Positions 8,413 to 16,974 of a DNA stretch of 34,448 nucleotides are shown piece after piece. The stretch covers positions 1-34,448 of the forward strand of contig CAJUPY010000024.1 in NCBI GenBank assembly GCA_910588035.1, written 5' to 3'. Each line of letters starts with the position of its first letter. The stretch's first letter is position 1. A model generated the notes under the pieces. The model was not told where the DNA came from and searched no databases. It worked only from the letters and a program-made list of their open reading frames with translations. The DNA is from an uncultured Muribaculaceae bacterium. GTDB lineage: Bacteria > Bacteroidota > Bacteroidia > Bacteroidales > Muribaculaceae. The translations under genes and the position numbers were made by a program.

Positions 8413-9900
8413 CTAATTGTGTTTCGTTACAAATGGAAGTGGAATGTGCTCGCGCCTGATTACAAGCGTGCAGAAGGCCGCGAGAATCAGAGTGCGTAAA
8501 CCGTAGTTCACGATTTCAGACGGTGTCGTGATGGCTTCGGCCAGAAAATAGAGACCGGCGGTGACGACCGAATAGAAAACAATTGTCTTCAGATCATAGT
8601 TTATCGGAAATTTACGTTGCCCGATGATATAGCTTGCCGTCATCATGACGCCATAGCATGCGAGAGCGGCCCATGCACACCCCATGTAGCCCATGCGCGG
8701 CACCAGGAGCGCGTTGAGCAAAAGTGTGACAGCCAGTCCCGCCAGGGAAAACCATGTGCCCCAGATTGTCTGGTCGGTCAGTTTGTACCACAGTGACAGA
8801 TTGAAGAAAATGCCGAAAAATAGCTCGGCCAGCATCACCACCGGCACAACCTTCAGGCCCGAGAAATAGCTCGGGGCGATGAAATATCTGATTATGTCGA
8901 GATAGAACATGACTGTCAGGAAAATCAGAAGTGCGAAAATTATGAAATACTTCATCGCGTCGCTGTAGGCTTTGGTCTCGTCTCCGTCGCCACGGTCGCG
9001 GTGACGCGCGAAGATAAACGGCTCATATGCGAATCTGAAAGCCTGAATGAACATCACCATCACAATGGCGATCTTGTAATTGGCTCCATAGATGCCGAGC
9101 TCCTCCAACGCTGTGGTCTTGTCGGGGGCGAGATAGGGATAGAGAATCTTGTCGACCGACTGGTTCATCACTCCGGCGATGCCGAGAATCAACAGCGGAA
9201 AAGAGTAGGTGAGCATCTGCTTGAGGAGCCGGCCGTTGAATGAATAGCCGACACCGGTGATCTCCGGATAGAGCAGCATGAGCGTCACAAGCGAGCTGAA
9301 CAGGTTGGCCAGGAAGATGTAGCCGACACCGTAAGCAGGGTCATAGAACCACGAGACTGCCGCAGGGGCGGTGTTCATCAGCCACGGGCACACCAGAAGG
9401 AAAAACAGGTTCAGACAGATATTGACAGCTATAGAGACAAGTTTGAGGGTCGCGAATCTGACAGGACGTTTCTGGTAGCGCAACCATGCGAACGGAATCG
9501 AGGTGTAGGCGTCGACGCCGACGACAATCGCCATCATGCAGATGAACGAACTGTGGTCGCCGCACTGGGCCAGCTCGGCAAGCGGCCCGCAGAAAGCGCA
9601 GGCTCCGATCATGAACAAAACCGATGTGAACCCGAGCGAGATCAGCGATGTGGTGTAGACCTGTACAGGGTCGCGCCAACGGTCGTGGTTGGCAAATCTG
9701 AAGAACCCTGTCTCCATGCCGTAGGTCAGAATGATCAGCAGCAGCGCGGTCAGCGAATAGATGTAGGTGACTACGCCAAATTCGTTCTTTGGCAGCACAT
9801 TGGTGTAGATCGGAACAAGACACCAGTTCAGAAACCGGCCGACAATGCTGCTCAGTCCATATATGGCCGTATCCTTGGCCAGACTTTTTATACCTCCCAA
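8413..9900 (-). CDS. Polysaccharide flippase (MOP superfamily, Wzx/RfbX-like), TTG start
   Basis: 495 residues with about 12-14 hydrophobic helices across its length, a polysaccharide-biosynthesis-type MOP exporter expected to flip undecaprenyl-linked glycans. The N-terminus IKSLAKDTAIYGLSSIVGRF matches the family start, but the only in-frame start ahead of it is TTG at 9900; a stop lies 5 codons further upstream, so TTG initiation is likely. It follows ruvB by 35 nt and precedes the GT4 gene by 11 nt, consistent with one transcript. The neighbours manC and GT4 support a role in surface glycan assembly. Confidence 0.88.
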   Translation of the reverse strand: MGGIKSLAKDTAIYGLSSIVGRFLNWCLVPIYTNVLPKNEFGVVTYIYSLTALLLIILTYGMETGFFRFANHDRWRDPVQVYTTSLISLGFTSVLFMIGACAFCGPLAELAQCGDHSSFICMMAIVVGVDAYTSIPFAWLRYQKRPVRFATLKLVSIAVNICLNLFFLLVCPWLMNTAPAAVSWFYDPAYGVGYIFLANLFSSLVTLMLLYPEITGVGYSFNGRLLKQMLTYSFPLLILGIAGVMNQSVDKILYPYLAPDKTTALEELGIYGANYKIAIVMVMFIQAFRFAYEPFIFARHRDRGDGDETKAYSDAMKYFIIFALLIFLTVMFYLDIIRYFIAPSYFSGLKVVPVVMLAELFFGIFFNLSLWYKLTDQTIWGTWFSLAGLAVTLLLNALLVPRMGYMGCAWAALACYGVMMTASYIIGQRKFPINYDLKTIVFYSVVTAGLYFLAEAITTPSEIVNYGLRTLILAAFCTLVIRREHIPLPFVTKHN

Positions 9901-9935
9901 AATTATGTTGTTGTGTTAGATGTGTTTTCTTCAGT

Positions 9936-10949
9936 TCAGTCAAAAAGACCACCCGTCGGGCGTTGGCGTCCGAGATGGCTGTAGGCCAGATCGGTGACCT
10001 CGCGTCCGCGCGGAGTCCGTTTTATGAACCCTTCCTTTATCAGGAACGGTTCATAGACATCTTCAATCGTTCCGGGGTCCTCACCCAGGGCCGTGGCTAT
10101 CGTGTTGAGGCCGACAGGCCCGCCTTTGAACTTGGTGATGATAGTGACCAGAATCTTGTTGTCGGTCTCATCGAGTCCATATCGGTCGATGTTGAGAGCC
10201 TCGAGGGCGAAACGGGCGATTTTCGGATCGATCGAGCCGTTGCCGACAACCTGGGCGAAGTCTCTGACGCGGCGCAGAAGGGCATTCGCGATTCGTGGGG
10301 TGCCGCGGCTTCTCATCGCGATCTCGTGGGCTGCCTCGCCGCTGCACGAGATTCCGAGCAGGCGTGACGACCGCAGAATGATTCGTTCGAGAACCTCATG
10401 GTCGTAATATTCGAGGTGGCAGTTGATGCCGAAACGTGCTCTCAGTGGCGATGTCAGCAGGCCGCTCCGGGTAGTTGCCCCGACGAGGGTGAAGGGGTTA
10501 AGCGACAGCTGTACTGACCGCGCTCCGGGTCCTTTGTCGATCATGATGTCGATGCGGAAGTCTTCCATCGCCGAGTAGAGATATTCCTCTACCACGGGAC
10601 TCAGACGGTGAATCTCGTCAATGAACAAGACATCGTTGGTCTCAAGTGAAGTCAGTATGCCGGCCAGGTCTCCCGGTTTGTCGAGCACCGGTCCGGATGT
10701 CACCTTGAAGCCCACGCCGAGCTCGTTGGCGATGATGCCCGACAGAGTTGTCTTGCCCAGGCCGGGAGGTCCGTGCAGCAGCAGGTGGTCGAGCGGCTCT
10801 CCGCGCATGCGTGCCGCTTCCACAAAGATTTTCAGGTTCGCGACGATCTTCTCCTGACCGGAAAATGCGTCAAACTGCGACGGACGCAGCGCGCGCTCGA
10901 AGTCCTCGCGTTCGGAACCCGACTGCCTGATGTCGAAATCGTCGTTCAT
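9936..10949 (-). CDS. ruvB: Holliday junction branch migration helicase RuvB
   Basis: 337 residues from the ATG at 10949 (MNDDFDIRQS); a longer frame to 10988 would overlap manC and is not needed. Walker A GPPGLGKT is at residues 60-67, then the Walker B-type segment VLFIDEIHRL, sensor 1 LVGATTR, and TSPLRARFG with the arginine finger. The C-terminal winged helix contains LNTIATALGEDPGTIEDVYE and the closing GRQRPTGGLF. RuvB forms the hexameric motor that drives branch migration with RuvA. It sits between manC (4-nt gap) and a flippase, an arrangement of a housekeeping repair gene inside a glycan operon. Confidence 0.97.
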   Translation of the reverse strand: MNDDFDIRQSGSEREDFERALRPSQFDAFSGQEKIVANLKIFVEAARMRGEPLDHLLLHGPPGLGKTTLSGIIANELGVGFKVTSGPVLDKPGDLAGILTSLETNDVLFIDEIHRLSPVVEEYLYSAMEDFRIDIMIDKGPGARSVQLSLNPFTLVGATTRSGLLTSPLRARFGINCHLEYYDHEVLERIILRSSRLLGISCSGEAAHEIAMRSRGTPRIANALLRRVRDFAQVVGNGSIDPKIARFALEALNIDRYGLDETDNKILVTIITKFKGGPVGLNTIATALGEDPGTIEDVYEPFLIKEGFIKRTPRGREVTDLAYSHLGRQRPTGGLFD

Positions 10950-10953
10950 CGGC

Positions 10954-12036
10954 CTACAGATATTTCTCGCCGTAGCGCAGTTTCGCATCGTTCACAATCT
11001 GTCTGATGTGTTGTTCCTCCTCAAGCGGACAGATCAGCAGCACATCGTCTGAATCGGCGACCACATAGTTCTTCAAGCCGTTTACCGCAACCAGTTTGCG
11101 TCCTTTTATGGCGAAGATATTCCCCGATGAGTTGTAAGACAGCACCTCGCAGTTCTGGGTGACGTTGCCGTCGCTGTTTTTCGGCGAGTTGTCGCGCAGC
11201 GAGCTCCAGGTGCCGAGGTCAGACCAACCGAAGGTGACACATTCGACATAGACATTAGATGCTTTCTCCATGACGGCGAAATCGATCGAGATCGACATGC
11301 AGCCGGGAAAATTCTCTTCGATGAACCTGCGCTCATCTGCAGTGCCGAACACTCCGTCACCCTTGTCAAAAACATTGGCGAGATCGGGCACATGGGTGCG
11401 CAATGCATCGGTGATGGCCCGCGCGCTCCATAAAAAGATGCCTGAATTCCAGAAAAATTCGCCGCTGTCAATGAAAACTTGTGCGAGTTCACGATTGGGC
11501 TTCTCGGTAAATGTCTTGACTTTCATGATGTTGTCATTGACAGGTTGGCCGATTTGAATGTAGCCGTATCCGGTCTCGGGACGTGTCGGTTTGATTCCGA
11601 GAGTAAGCAGCGCGTCATTGTTCTCGATAAACTCAAATCCTTTGACTATGCTCTGCTCAAACTCGCGCTCACGTGTGATCAGGTGGTCGCTCGGACAGAA
11701 CATTATGCTCGCCTCGGAATCGATCGCCGCGATGTGGTATGTCGCCCAGGCGATGCACGGGGCGGTGTTGCGGCGGGCGGGCTCGAGCAAGATGCGGTCA
11801 TCGGTGATGTCGGGCAGTTGCTCTTTTACGACATCGGCATAGACCGCGTTTGTGACGACAAAGATATTTTCTTTCGGAATGATCGGAAGTATACGGTCAT
11901 AACTCATCTGGAGCAGCGAGCGGCCGGTGCCCAGGAAGTCGATGAACTGTTTCGGTCGGTCCGTGCGGCTATATGGCCAGAATCGGCTGCCGATGCCGCC
12001 GCACATGATCACGCAATATCTATGGTTTTTATTCAT
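10954..12036 (-). CDS. manC: Mannose-1-phosphate guanylyltransferase
   Basis: 360 residues. It makes GDP-mannose from mannose-1-phosphate and GTP in the cytoplasm. The nucleotidyltransferase signature is intact: MCGGIGSRFWPYSR followed by RPKQF, with ILLEPARRNTAPCIAWAT, FCPSDH, GYGYIQIG, FTEKPN and FFWNSGIF at the expected spacing. Length fits the single-domain form without the C-terminal isomerase cupin. It is the first gene of the minus-strand operon with ruvB, flippase and GT4. A TGTTACA motif lies 19 nt upstream of the start (12055-12061), but no clear -7 box was found between it and greA. Confidence 0.93.
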   Translation of the reverse strand: MNKNHRYCVIMCGGIGSRFWPYSRTDRPKQFIDFLGTGRSLLQMSYDRILPIIPKENIFVVTNAVYADVVKEQLPDITDDRILLEPARRNTAPCIAWATYHIAAIDSEASIMFCPSDHLITREREFEQSIVKGFEFIENNDALLTLGIKPTRPETGYGYIQIGQPVNDNIMKVKTFTEKPNRELAQVFIDSGEFFWNSGIFLWSARAITDALRTHVPDLANVFDKGDGVFGTADERRFIEENFPGCMSISIDFAVMEKASNVYVECVTFGWSDLGTWSSLRDNSPKNSDGNVTQNCEVLSYNSSGNIFAIKGRKLVAVNGLKNYVVADSDDVLLICPLEEEQHIRQIVNDAKLRYGEKYL

Positions 12037-12168
12037 GACTGTCTGAAATTGGGTTGTTACAGGTTGATGTGATGAATATTCTGAATTTTTGAACCTCTAA
12101 GTTATCACTTTTTTCTGAAACAAGCATTCATGGAGTTTTTTTTTATGTATTTTTATGACTCACTTAAT

Positions 12169-12199
12169 TTTGAAAATCAAAAACAAAGTCATATCTTTG
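12169..12199 (+). promoter_or_regulatory. greA promoter
   Basis: TTTG (12169-12172) and TATCTTTG (12192-12199) are 19 bp apart, a near-ideal Bacteroidota promoter. The predicted start is near 12206, leaving a leader of about 95 nt. The rest of the 12037-12301 gap is AT-rich with poly-T runs and holds no other gene that I can see. Confidence 0.85.
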
Positions 12200-12301
12200 C
12201 CGTTGAAAAAACAATGGATATCACGAGGGGGTCTCGCCTTTTACCGGCCGAGATTCTTTTCTTTTTATATTTATTTGAAAAATTAAAAAACAGAAATAAC
12301 A

Positions 12302-12772
12302 ATGGCAATTACATTCATGACTAAGGAAGGCTACAAGAAAAAAATGGAAGAGATAGCCTACCTTGAAAACGTTAAACGACCCGAGATATCAAGAGCGATA
12401 GCTGAAGCACGCGACAAGGGTGACCTGTCGGAAAATGCCGAATATGATGCGGCCAAAGAGGCGCAGGGCATGCTTGAGATGAAAATCGCGCAGCTCAAGG
12501 ATCTTGTGGCCAACGCACGCATCATCGACGAGAGCAAGCTCAACACCGACGAGGTACAGATCATGAACCGTGTGAAAATCAAGAACGTGGCCAACGGCAT
12601 GGTCGTCGAGTATACGATCGTAGCCGACAGCGAGGCAAACCTCAAGGAGAAGAAGATCGCATCGTCGACTCCGATCGCTCAGGGTCTGCTCGGACATAAA
12701 ATCGGGGAGGTAGTCGACATCAAAGTGCCGTCGGGCATGATGAAATTCGAGATCATGGAAATCAGCTTCTAA
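12302..12772 (+). CDS. greA: Transcription elongation factor GreA
   Basis: 156 residues, the normal length. It rescues backtracked RNA polymerase by stimulating transcript cleavage. The N-terminal coiled coil carries the family signature around the acidic tip (ARDKGDLSENAEYDAAKEAQ), and the C-terminal FKBP-like domain has SSTPIAQGLLGHKIGEVV. It is the first gene behind a strong promoter and is followed by the HIT gene after 14 nt. Confidence 0.97.
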   Translation: MAITFMTKEGYKKKMEEIAYLENVKRPEISRAIAEARDKGDLSENAEYDAAKEAQGMLEMKIAQLKDLVANARIIDESKLNTDEVQIMNRVKIKNVANGMVVEYTIVADSEANLKEKKIASSTPIAQGLLGHKIGEVVDIKVPSGMMKFEIMEISF

Positions 12773-12786
12773 CCGCCACAACCGAG

Positions 12787-13194
12787 ATGCCGACAATTTT
12801 TTCACGTATCATAGCCGGAGAGATTCCGAGCTATCGTGTCGCCGAGAATGACCGCAACTATGCCTTTCTCGACATCAATCCGGTCGCTCCCGGCCATGTG
12901 CTTGTGGTGCCGAAGAAAGAAGTGGACTATATATTCGACCTTGACCGCGACGACTATCTGTCGCTACAGTCGTTTGCTGCCGATGTGGCCCGTGCGGTCG
13001 CCGAGGTAATGCCGTGCAAAAGGGTGGGGGTGGCAGTGATGGGACTTGAGGTGCCTCATGCCCACATACATCTGATTCCGCTCAACAGCGAGGCCGACAT
13101 GGATTTCCGCAAACCCAAGCTGTCGCTTTCAGAGACAGAGATGAGACACATCGCCGATGCCATCGGTGAGGCATTCACCAAAAGAAACAAATGA
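12787..13194 (+). CDS. HIT-family nucleotide hydrolase
   Basis: 135 residues, compact histidine-triad fold. The triad HAHIHLI is at residues 91-97, with the active-site histidines at 91, 93 and 95. The N-terminal FSRIIAGEIPSY and the HVLVVPKKE strand are typical of the HINT/PKCI branch, which hydrolyses nucleoside phosphoramidates and related adenylylated compounds. It lies 14 nt after greA; its stop overlaps an ATG (ATGA at 13191), though the next gene's better start is at 13206. Confidence 0.93.
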   Translation: MPTIFSRIIAGEIPSYRVAENDRNYAFLDINPVAPGHVLVVPKKEVDYIFDLDRDDYLSLQSFAADVARAVAEVMPCKRVGVAVMGLEVPHAHIHLIPLNSEADMDFRKPKLSLSETEMRHIADAIGEAFTKRNK

Positions 13195-13205
13195 TAGATA
13201 TCGCA

Positions 13206-14306
13206 ATGAACAGACTGTTGAAACTTTTCATCGTTCCGGCCACTCTGGCGGCGATGTTCACGGGGTGCGGCAGCAAACCGACATGGGAGGTCAATGGAAC
13301 CGTAGACAAGGCCGAGGGCAAATTGCTCACTCTCGAGGCTTCAAACAACGGACGCTGGTATCAGGTCGACACCGTGACCCTCGCGGCTGATGGCAAATTC
13401 TCATTCGAGCAAGATGCCGCAGGATATCCCGACGTCTATCGTCTGACCATCGGTGACAAATCGGTCTATTTTCCGATCGACAGCATCGAGACTGTGACCG
13501 TGACTGCCTCGGGCGACAATTTCTCGTCGGGATATACCCTTGCCGGTTCGCCGCGAACCGATGCATTCATGCGTGTCGAGAACCGTCTGGCCCAGGGCCT
13601 CAAGACAATGGGTGCGGCAAAGCTCGTCAACGATGAGGCTTTCAAACGCGACATGGCACAGATAATTCTTGAAGATCCGTCGAGTGTCGTGGCCTACTAC
13701 ATCATCAACAAACACATAGGGGCCACACCACTATATGATCCCGCCAACCGCGATGACTTGCGCATTCTCGGTGCGGTTGCCAACGCCTTTACGGTTAACC
13801 GGCCCAATGACCCGCGCACAGCCTACCTGACATCGCTGTTTCTGAACAACCGTCCCAACCAGGGAATCAGCACCGCGCTGCTCGATTCGTTGAAACTGGC
13901 CGAGGTGCCTATGATCGACATAGCGTTGCTCGATCCCTCGGGTAAGGAAGTGAAACTTAGCGAACTGTGTCTCAACGGCAATGTAGTGTTACTGAACTTC
14001 ACCGCATTGACTGCCAACGAGTCGCCTGCCTATAATCTCGAACTGGCAAAAATCTACGAGAAGTACCATAAAAACGGATTCGAGATCTATCAGGTCAGCA
14101 TCGATCCCGATGAATTTGCATGGCGTCAGGCTGCCCGCAATCTTCCCTGGGTGTCGGTCTACAACGGAGTCAATGACCCCAAGGTGCTGAATCAATATAA
14201 TGTCTCAACCGTCCCGACAATGTATATCCTCGACCGGTCGGGAGAGGTTGTCGAGCGAGTCGAGAGCATCGCGAAACTCGACTCATCGCTTTCAAAATAT
14301 ATCTGA
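13206..14306 (+). CDS. DUF4369 / redoxin-fold lipoprotein lacking CxxC
   Basis: 366 residues from the ATG at 13206. This start places the signal directly at the N-terminus with lipobox MFTGC (Cys21); the ATG at 13191 overlaps the HIT stop and would put five residues before the signal. Residues about 25-125 resemble DUF4369 (WEVNGTVDKAEGKLLTL and a beta-rich continuation). The C-terminal part has a TlpA/thioredoxin-like fold (VVLLNFTALTANESPAY, then FEIYQVSIDPDEFAW, STVPTMYILDRSG with the cis-Pro). The position where redox members have WCxxC reads TALTANESP, so there is no redox cysteine pair. It is probably an envelope lipoprotein with a binding or structural role. Last gene of the greA transcript. 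Confidence 0.85.
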   Translation: MNRLLKLFIVPATLAAMFTGCGSKPTWEVNGTVDKAEGKLLTLEASNNGRWYQVDTVTLAADGKFSFEQDAAGYPDVYRLTIGDKSVYFPIDSIETVTVTASGDNFSSGYTLAGSPRTDAFMRVENRLAQGLKTMGAAKLVNDEAFKRDMAQIILEDPSSVVAYYIINKHIGATPLYDPANRDDLRILGAVANAFTVNRPNDPRTAYLTSLFLNNRPNQGISTALLDSLKLAEVPMIDIALLDPSGKEVKLSELCLNGNVVLLNFTALTANESPAYNLELAKIYEKYHKNGFEIYQVSIDPDEFAWRQAARNLPWVSVYNGVNDPKVLNQYNVSTVPTMYILDRSGEVVERVESIAKLDSSLSKYI

Positions 14307-14326
14307 CCGGCTGAAACCACATGATT

Positions 14327-14374
14327 AAAGGTTCACCTCAACAAGATATGCAGCGTTGAGGTGAACCTTTTTTT
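14327..14374 (+). terminator. Strong rho-independent terminator
   Basis: A perfect 16-bp stem (AAAGGTTCACCTCAAC at 14327-14342 against 14355-14370), a 12-nt loop and a run of seven T to 14374. It closes the greA-HIT-lipoprotein transcript 20 nt past its last stop codon. Confidence 0.93.
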
Positions 14375-14387
14375 GTAACCGAACAGT

Positions 14388-14399
14388 CTTGACGTCAAG
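14388..14399. promoter_or_regulatory. 12-bp perfect palindrome upstream of the DUF2156 gene
   Basis: CTTGACGTCAAG reads the same on both strands and lies 27 nt ahead of the start codon at 14427, where a promoter would be expected. No good TAnnTTTG box was found nearby. It may be an operator; the cognate regulator is unknown. Confidence 0.35.
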
Positions 14400-14426
14400 G
14401 GTGTTGTATATTAAAAAATCAGATAT

Positions 14427-15398
14427 ATGCGACGCTTCAACTACAGACCGATGACGGCTCGGCCCGTCAAATTGAAAGGAACCTCGAGAGTTCGTGAAAA
14501 CACACTGAAATTCAAGGATATAACACTGGCTGATATGCCGGTTATCAACCGCATCGTCCAGATGTCTGCAAGCCGTACGTGTGACTACACGATTGGCGGC
14601 ATATTCATGTGGATCAAATATTTCCGCTATCAATACTGCATCTTCAGGGAAACCCTTTTCATCAAGGGCATCTCTGAACTTGATCTCAGGTCGACGGCGT
14701 TCTCTCTGCCGATCGGACGGTTGCCGGTCTCAGAGGCTATAGAACTGCTGCGGCACTACTGTGAGGAAAACGGAATAACACTGCGTTTCTCAGCCATACC
14801 TGAAGACCGGCTGTCAGATTTCATCTCGGTCGGCCTGACCGACTCGGAGCTGCTCACCGACTGGAGCGACTATCTCTATGACATCGAGACAATGGCGACT
14901 CTGTCAGGCAAGAAAATGAACAAGAAGCGCAACCATGTCAACCGGTTCATGGCCGACAACCCCGGATATTCGTTCACGCGTGTCACGCGGTCTGACATCG
15001 CCACATTGATCTCATGTTGCGAAAAATGGCAGAATGACGATCCGGCTACCGGCCCTACGGCCCTGACCGAGCACGACGAGGTGATCTCGGTGCTTGAGAA
15101 TCTGATATGCTATCCGTTTGAGGGAGCTGTTCTGCGAGATGCCGCCGGACGCCCTGTAGCCTTTACCTTAGGCGAGATTGTCGGTGACACCCTCTATGTC
15201 CATGTCGAAAAGATGAACCATGAGGTTGCGGGAGCCGGTGAGACTGTCAGCAAACTGTTTGCAGAGGCCATGCTCGCGAAGTTTCCGTCGTTGCGCTATG
15301 TCAACCGTGAGGAAGATGCCGGAGATGAAGGCTTGCGGCGGTCAAAAGAATCATATCGGCCGACGATGATTCTGAGAAAATATGATATTACCTTGTAA
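14427..15398 (+). CDS. DUF2156 (GNAT-fold, phosphatidylglycerol lysyltransferase C-terminal-like) protein
   Basis: 323 residues. After about 28 poorly conserved residues the typical start of the family appears (LKFKDITLADMPVINRIV), and the true start may be at 14427 or 14451. The GSGK-like basic segment TLSGKKMNKKRNHVNRF and the paired acyltransferase-like half (AVLRDAAGRPVAFTLGEIVG, YVHVEKMN, YVNREEDAG) match DUF2156, which forms the aminoacyl transferase domain of MprF/LysX-type enzymes. There is no membrane domain, so it is a soluble stand-alone form whose acceptor is unknown. It is separated from the greA transcript by a strong terminator and from the next gene by its own promoter. Confidence 0.8.
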   Translation: MRRFNYRPMTARPVKLKGTSRVRENTLKFKDITLADMPVINRIVQMSASRTCDYTIGGIFMWIKYFRYQYCIFRETLFIKGISELDLRSTAFSLPIGRLPVSEAIELLRHYCEENGITLRFSAIPEDRLSDFISVGLTDSELLTDWSDYLYDIETMATLSGKKMNKKRNHVNRFMADNPGYSFTRVTRSDIATLISCCEKWQNDDPATGPTALTEHDEVISVLENLICYPFEGAVLRDAAGRPVAFTLGEIVGDTLYVHVEKMNHEVAGAGETVSKLFAEAMLAKFPSLRYVNREEDAGDEGLRRSKESYRPTMILRKYDITL

Positions 15399-15400
15399 AA

Positions 15401-15434
15401 TTGTTTTTCTATCGGCGGAGTATTCATAACTTTG
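15401..15434 (+). promoter_or_regulatory. Promoter of the lipoprotein/ABC transporter operon
   Basis: TAACTTTG (15427-15434) is a good -7 box; the TTG at 15401-15403 is 23 bp upstream, slightly long for the consensus. The predicted start is near 15441, downstream of the ATG at 15432, which supports initiation at 15459. Confidence 0.6.
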
Positions 15435-15458
15435 CACCAATTAAAAAACGTTTCATCT

Positions 15459-16973
15459 ATGAATGTATCTACTCTTCGCAATGCGATTGCGGTCGTGCTT
15501 TTCTGTGTGGCGACGGCGTTGTCGGGTCTGCTGATGACAGGCTGTGGCAGCGACGGGAGCCGGAACCTGCTCGAGACTGTGCCATCAGACTCGCGGGCCG
15601 TTGCGGTTGTCAATGTCGAAAAACTGTTGAAAAACGCCGGGTGTAAAGTTTCTGACCGACAAATTGTCCTGACCGAAGATCTGCAAATCGTCGTCGAGTC
15701 GATGTCGGCCGTCAATCAGTCGCTTGTTCAGGCGGCAGCTGCGATCGCACCGACAGTCGACATGACCGGTCTCGTCATCTATATCACGCCGGCAAACAGA
15801 CCGGTGGCTACGTTCCGAATCACCTCTCCCGCCTCGTTTGCCACTCTTGCCGCTGCCGCCGCCAAGTCGTCTGGCAAAGACAGCGACATGACAGTCTATC
15901 GTTTTGACGGCTATGTGGTGGCTGCCGACGGTGATCAGGGCTGGGTGGCAACAGCACCCGATGATTTGAAACAGGCGATTGCGGGCGATGATAACAGATT
16001 CAGCCGTTTCAGCAACGTGGCCGGTCTGCTCGACGAGCACACCAAGGCGGTCGCCATGGCGGTAAACTGTGACGGTGATCTTGAGCAGGGTCCGGTAAAT
16101 GGCTCACGCCGGCAGATCGGCAATGCGTGGTTATGTGCCACCCTTGAGTTCAACCGTTCGATTGCCGGACTCGACATGTTTGTCATGGGTGACGACGGAC
16201 AGCGGTTTGAGATGTCGCCTTACATCGGACCGATTGACATTGATTTTCTCAGGTTCGTGCCCGAAAACAGCGAATTTGTAGCCTCGATCGGCAAGATAAA
16301 TGACATCGACGACATTTTCAAGGCGGTTGATCCGTGGCTCTCGGGCGGTTTGCGCGGCGATCTTAGGTCGGTGATGCCCTATCTGCGGGCTATCGACGGG
16401 ACAACTTCGGTGGCTGCCAATCCGGCTGCGAGCGCGCAATATCTTCGCAGTCTCGATCTCGATTCATGGGACGTCACTGCCATGACACATCTGAAACAAT
16501 CAGAGACGAACTCGTTGCTGACAATGGCCCGAATGTTCTGCTCCCATGCCGGTTTCACTGCTGAAGACAACGGTGACGGGGTGACAGCCTACAGAAACGG
16601 AAACATGACCTGCTATCTGGGTTCGGTTGACGGATATCTGATCGGATCCACCAGACAGATTTCGGGAAACCGCAACAATTCGTTCACACAGGTTTTCTCG
16701 GGAAAACTTGCTGCTGCCGTGGTCGATGTCCCGTTCGGAGGTGAGACAGCCAAAGCGTTGAACCTGCCGTGGGGTTTCTATTGCTCGCTTTGTCTTGAAG
16801 ATGACATTGCGAAGGCGAAATTCAGGCTGAACGGTGTCGACACTCCTGTTCTCGAGGCATTGGCGGCGTTGGCGGCCAGAAATGCAGAGGTTGATGCTTC
16901 CGGGCAGATTGTGGCTGCCTATGATGATTTCTCTGACGATCCTGAATATGCAGATCTTGAGCCGGTTGAATGA
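15459..16973 (+). CDS. DUF4836-like lipoprotein
   Basis: 504 residues from the ATG at 15459, chosen because the promoter lies over the earlier ATG and because the signal (hydrophobic IAVVLFCVATALSGLLMTGC, lipobox Cys29) then starts correctly. The mature part begins with ETVPSDSRAVAVVNVEKLL, and a second half repeats a similar layout (LRFVPENSEFVASIGKI), the pattern of Bacteroidales DUF4836/DUF3352-like lipoproteins. No catalytic motif seen. The ABC ATPase starts one base after its stop codon, so the three genes form a tight unit, and the lipoprotein is probably the envelope partner of the transporter. Confidence 0.75.
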   Translation: MNVSTLRNAIAVVLFCVATALSGLLMTGCGSDGSRNLLETVPSDSRAVAVVNVEKLLKNAGCKVSDRQIVLTEDLQIVVESMSAVNQSLVQAAAAIAPTVDMTGLVIYITPANRPVATFRITSPASFATLAAAAAKSSGKDSDMTVYRFDGYVVAADGDQGWVATAPDDLKQAIAGDDNRFSRFSNVAGLLDEHTKAVAMAVNCDGDLEQGPVNGSRRQIGNAWLCATLEFNRSIAGLDMFVMGDDGQRFEMSPYIGPIDIDFLRFVPENSEFVASIGKINDIDDIFKAVDPWLSGGLRGDLRSVMPYLRAIDGTTSVAANPAASAQYLRSLDLDSWDVTAMTHLKQSETNSLLTMARMFCSHAGFTAEDNGDGVTAYRNGNMTCYLGSVDGYLIGSTRQISGNRNNSFTQVFSGKLAAAVVDVPFGGETAKALNLPWGFYCSLCLEDDIAKAKFRLNGVDTPVLEALAALAARNAEVDASGQIVAAYDDFSDDPEYADLEPVE

Positions 16974-16974
16974 A

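Noticed and set aside
12200..12301. Riboswitch or attenuator in the greA leader
   Set aside because: Only short imperfect pairings (around the GAGGGGGTCTCG segment); not enough structure to support a call.
13191..13205. ATG at 13191 as start of the redoxin-like lipoprotein
   Set aside because: It would put five residues before a signal peptide that begins properly at 13206, though the ATGA overlap may help reinitiation.
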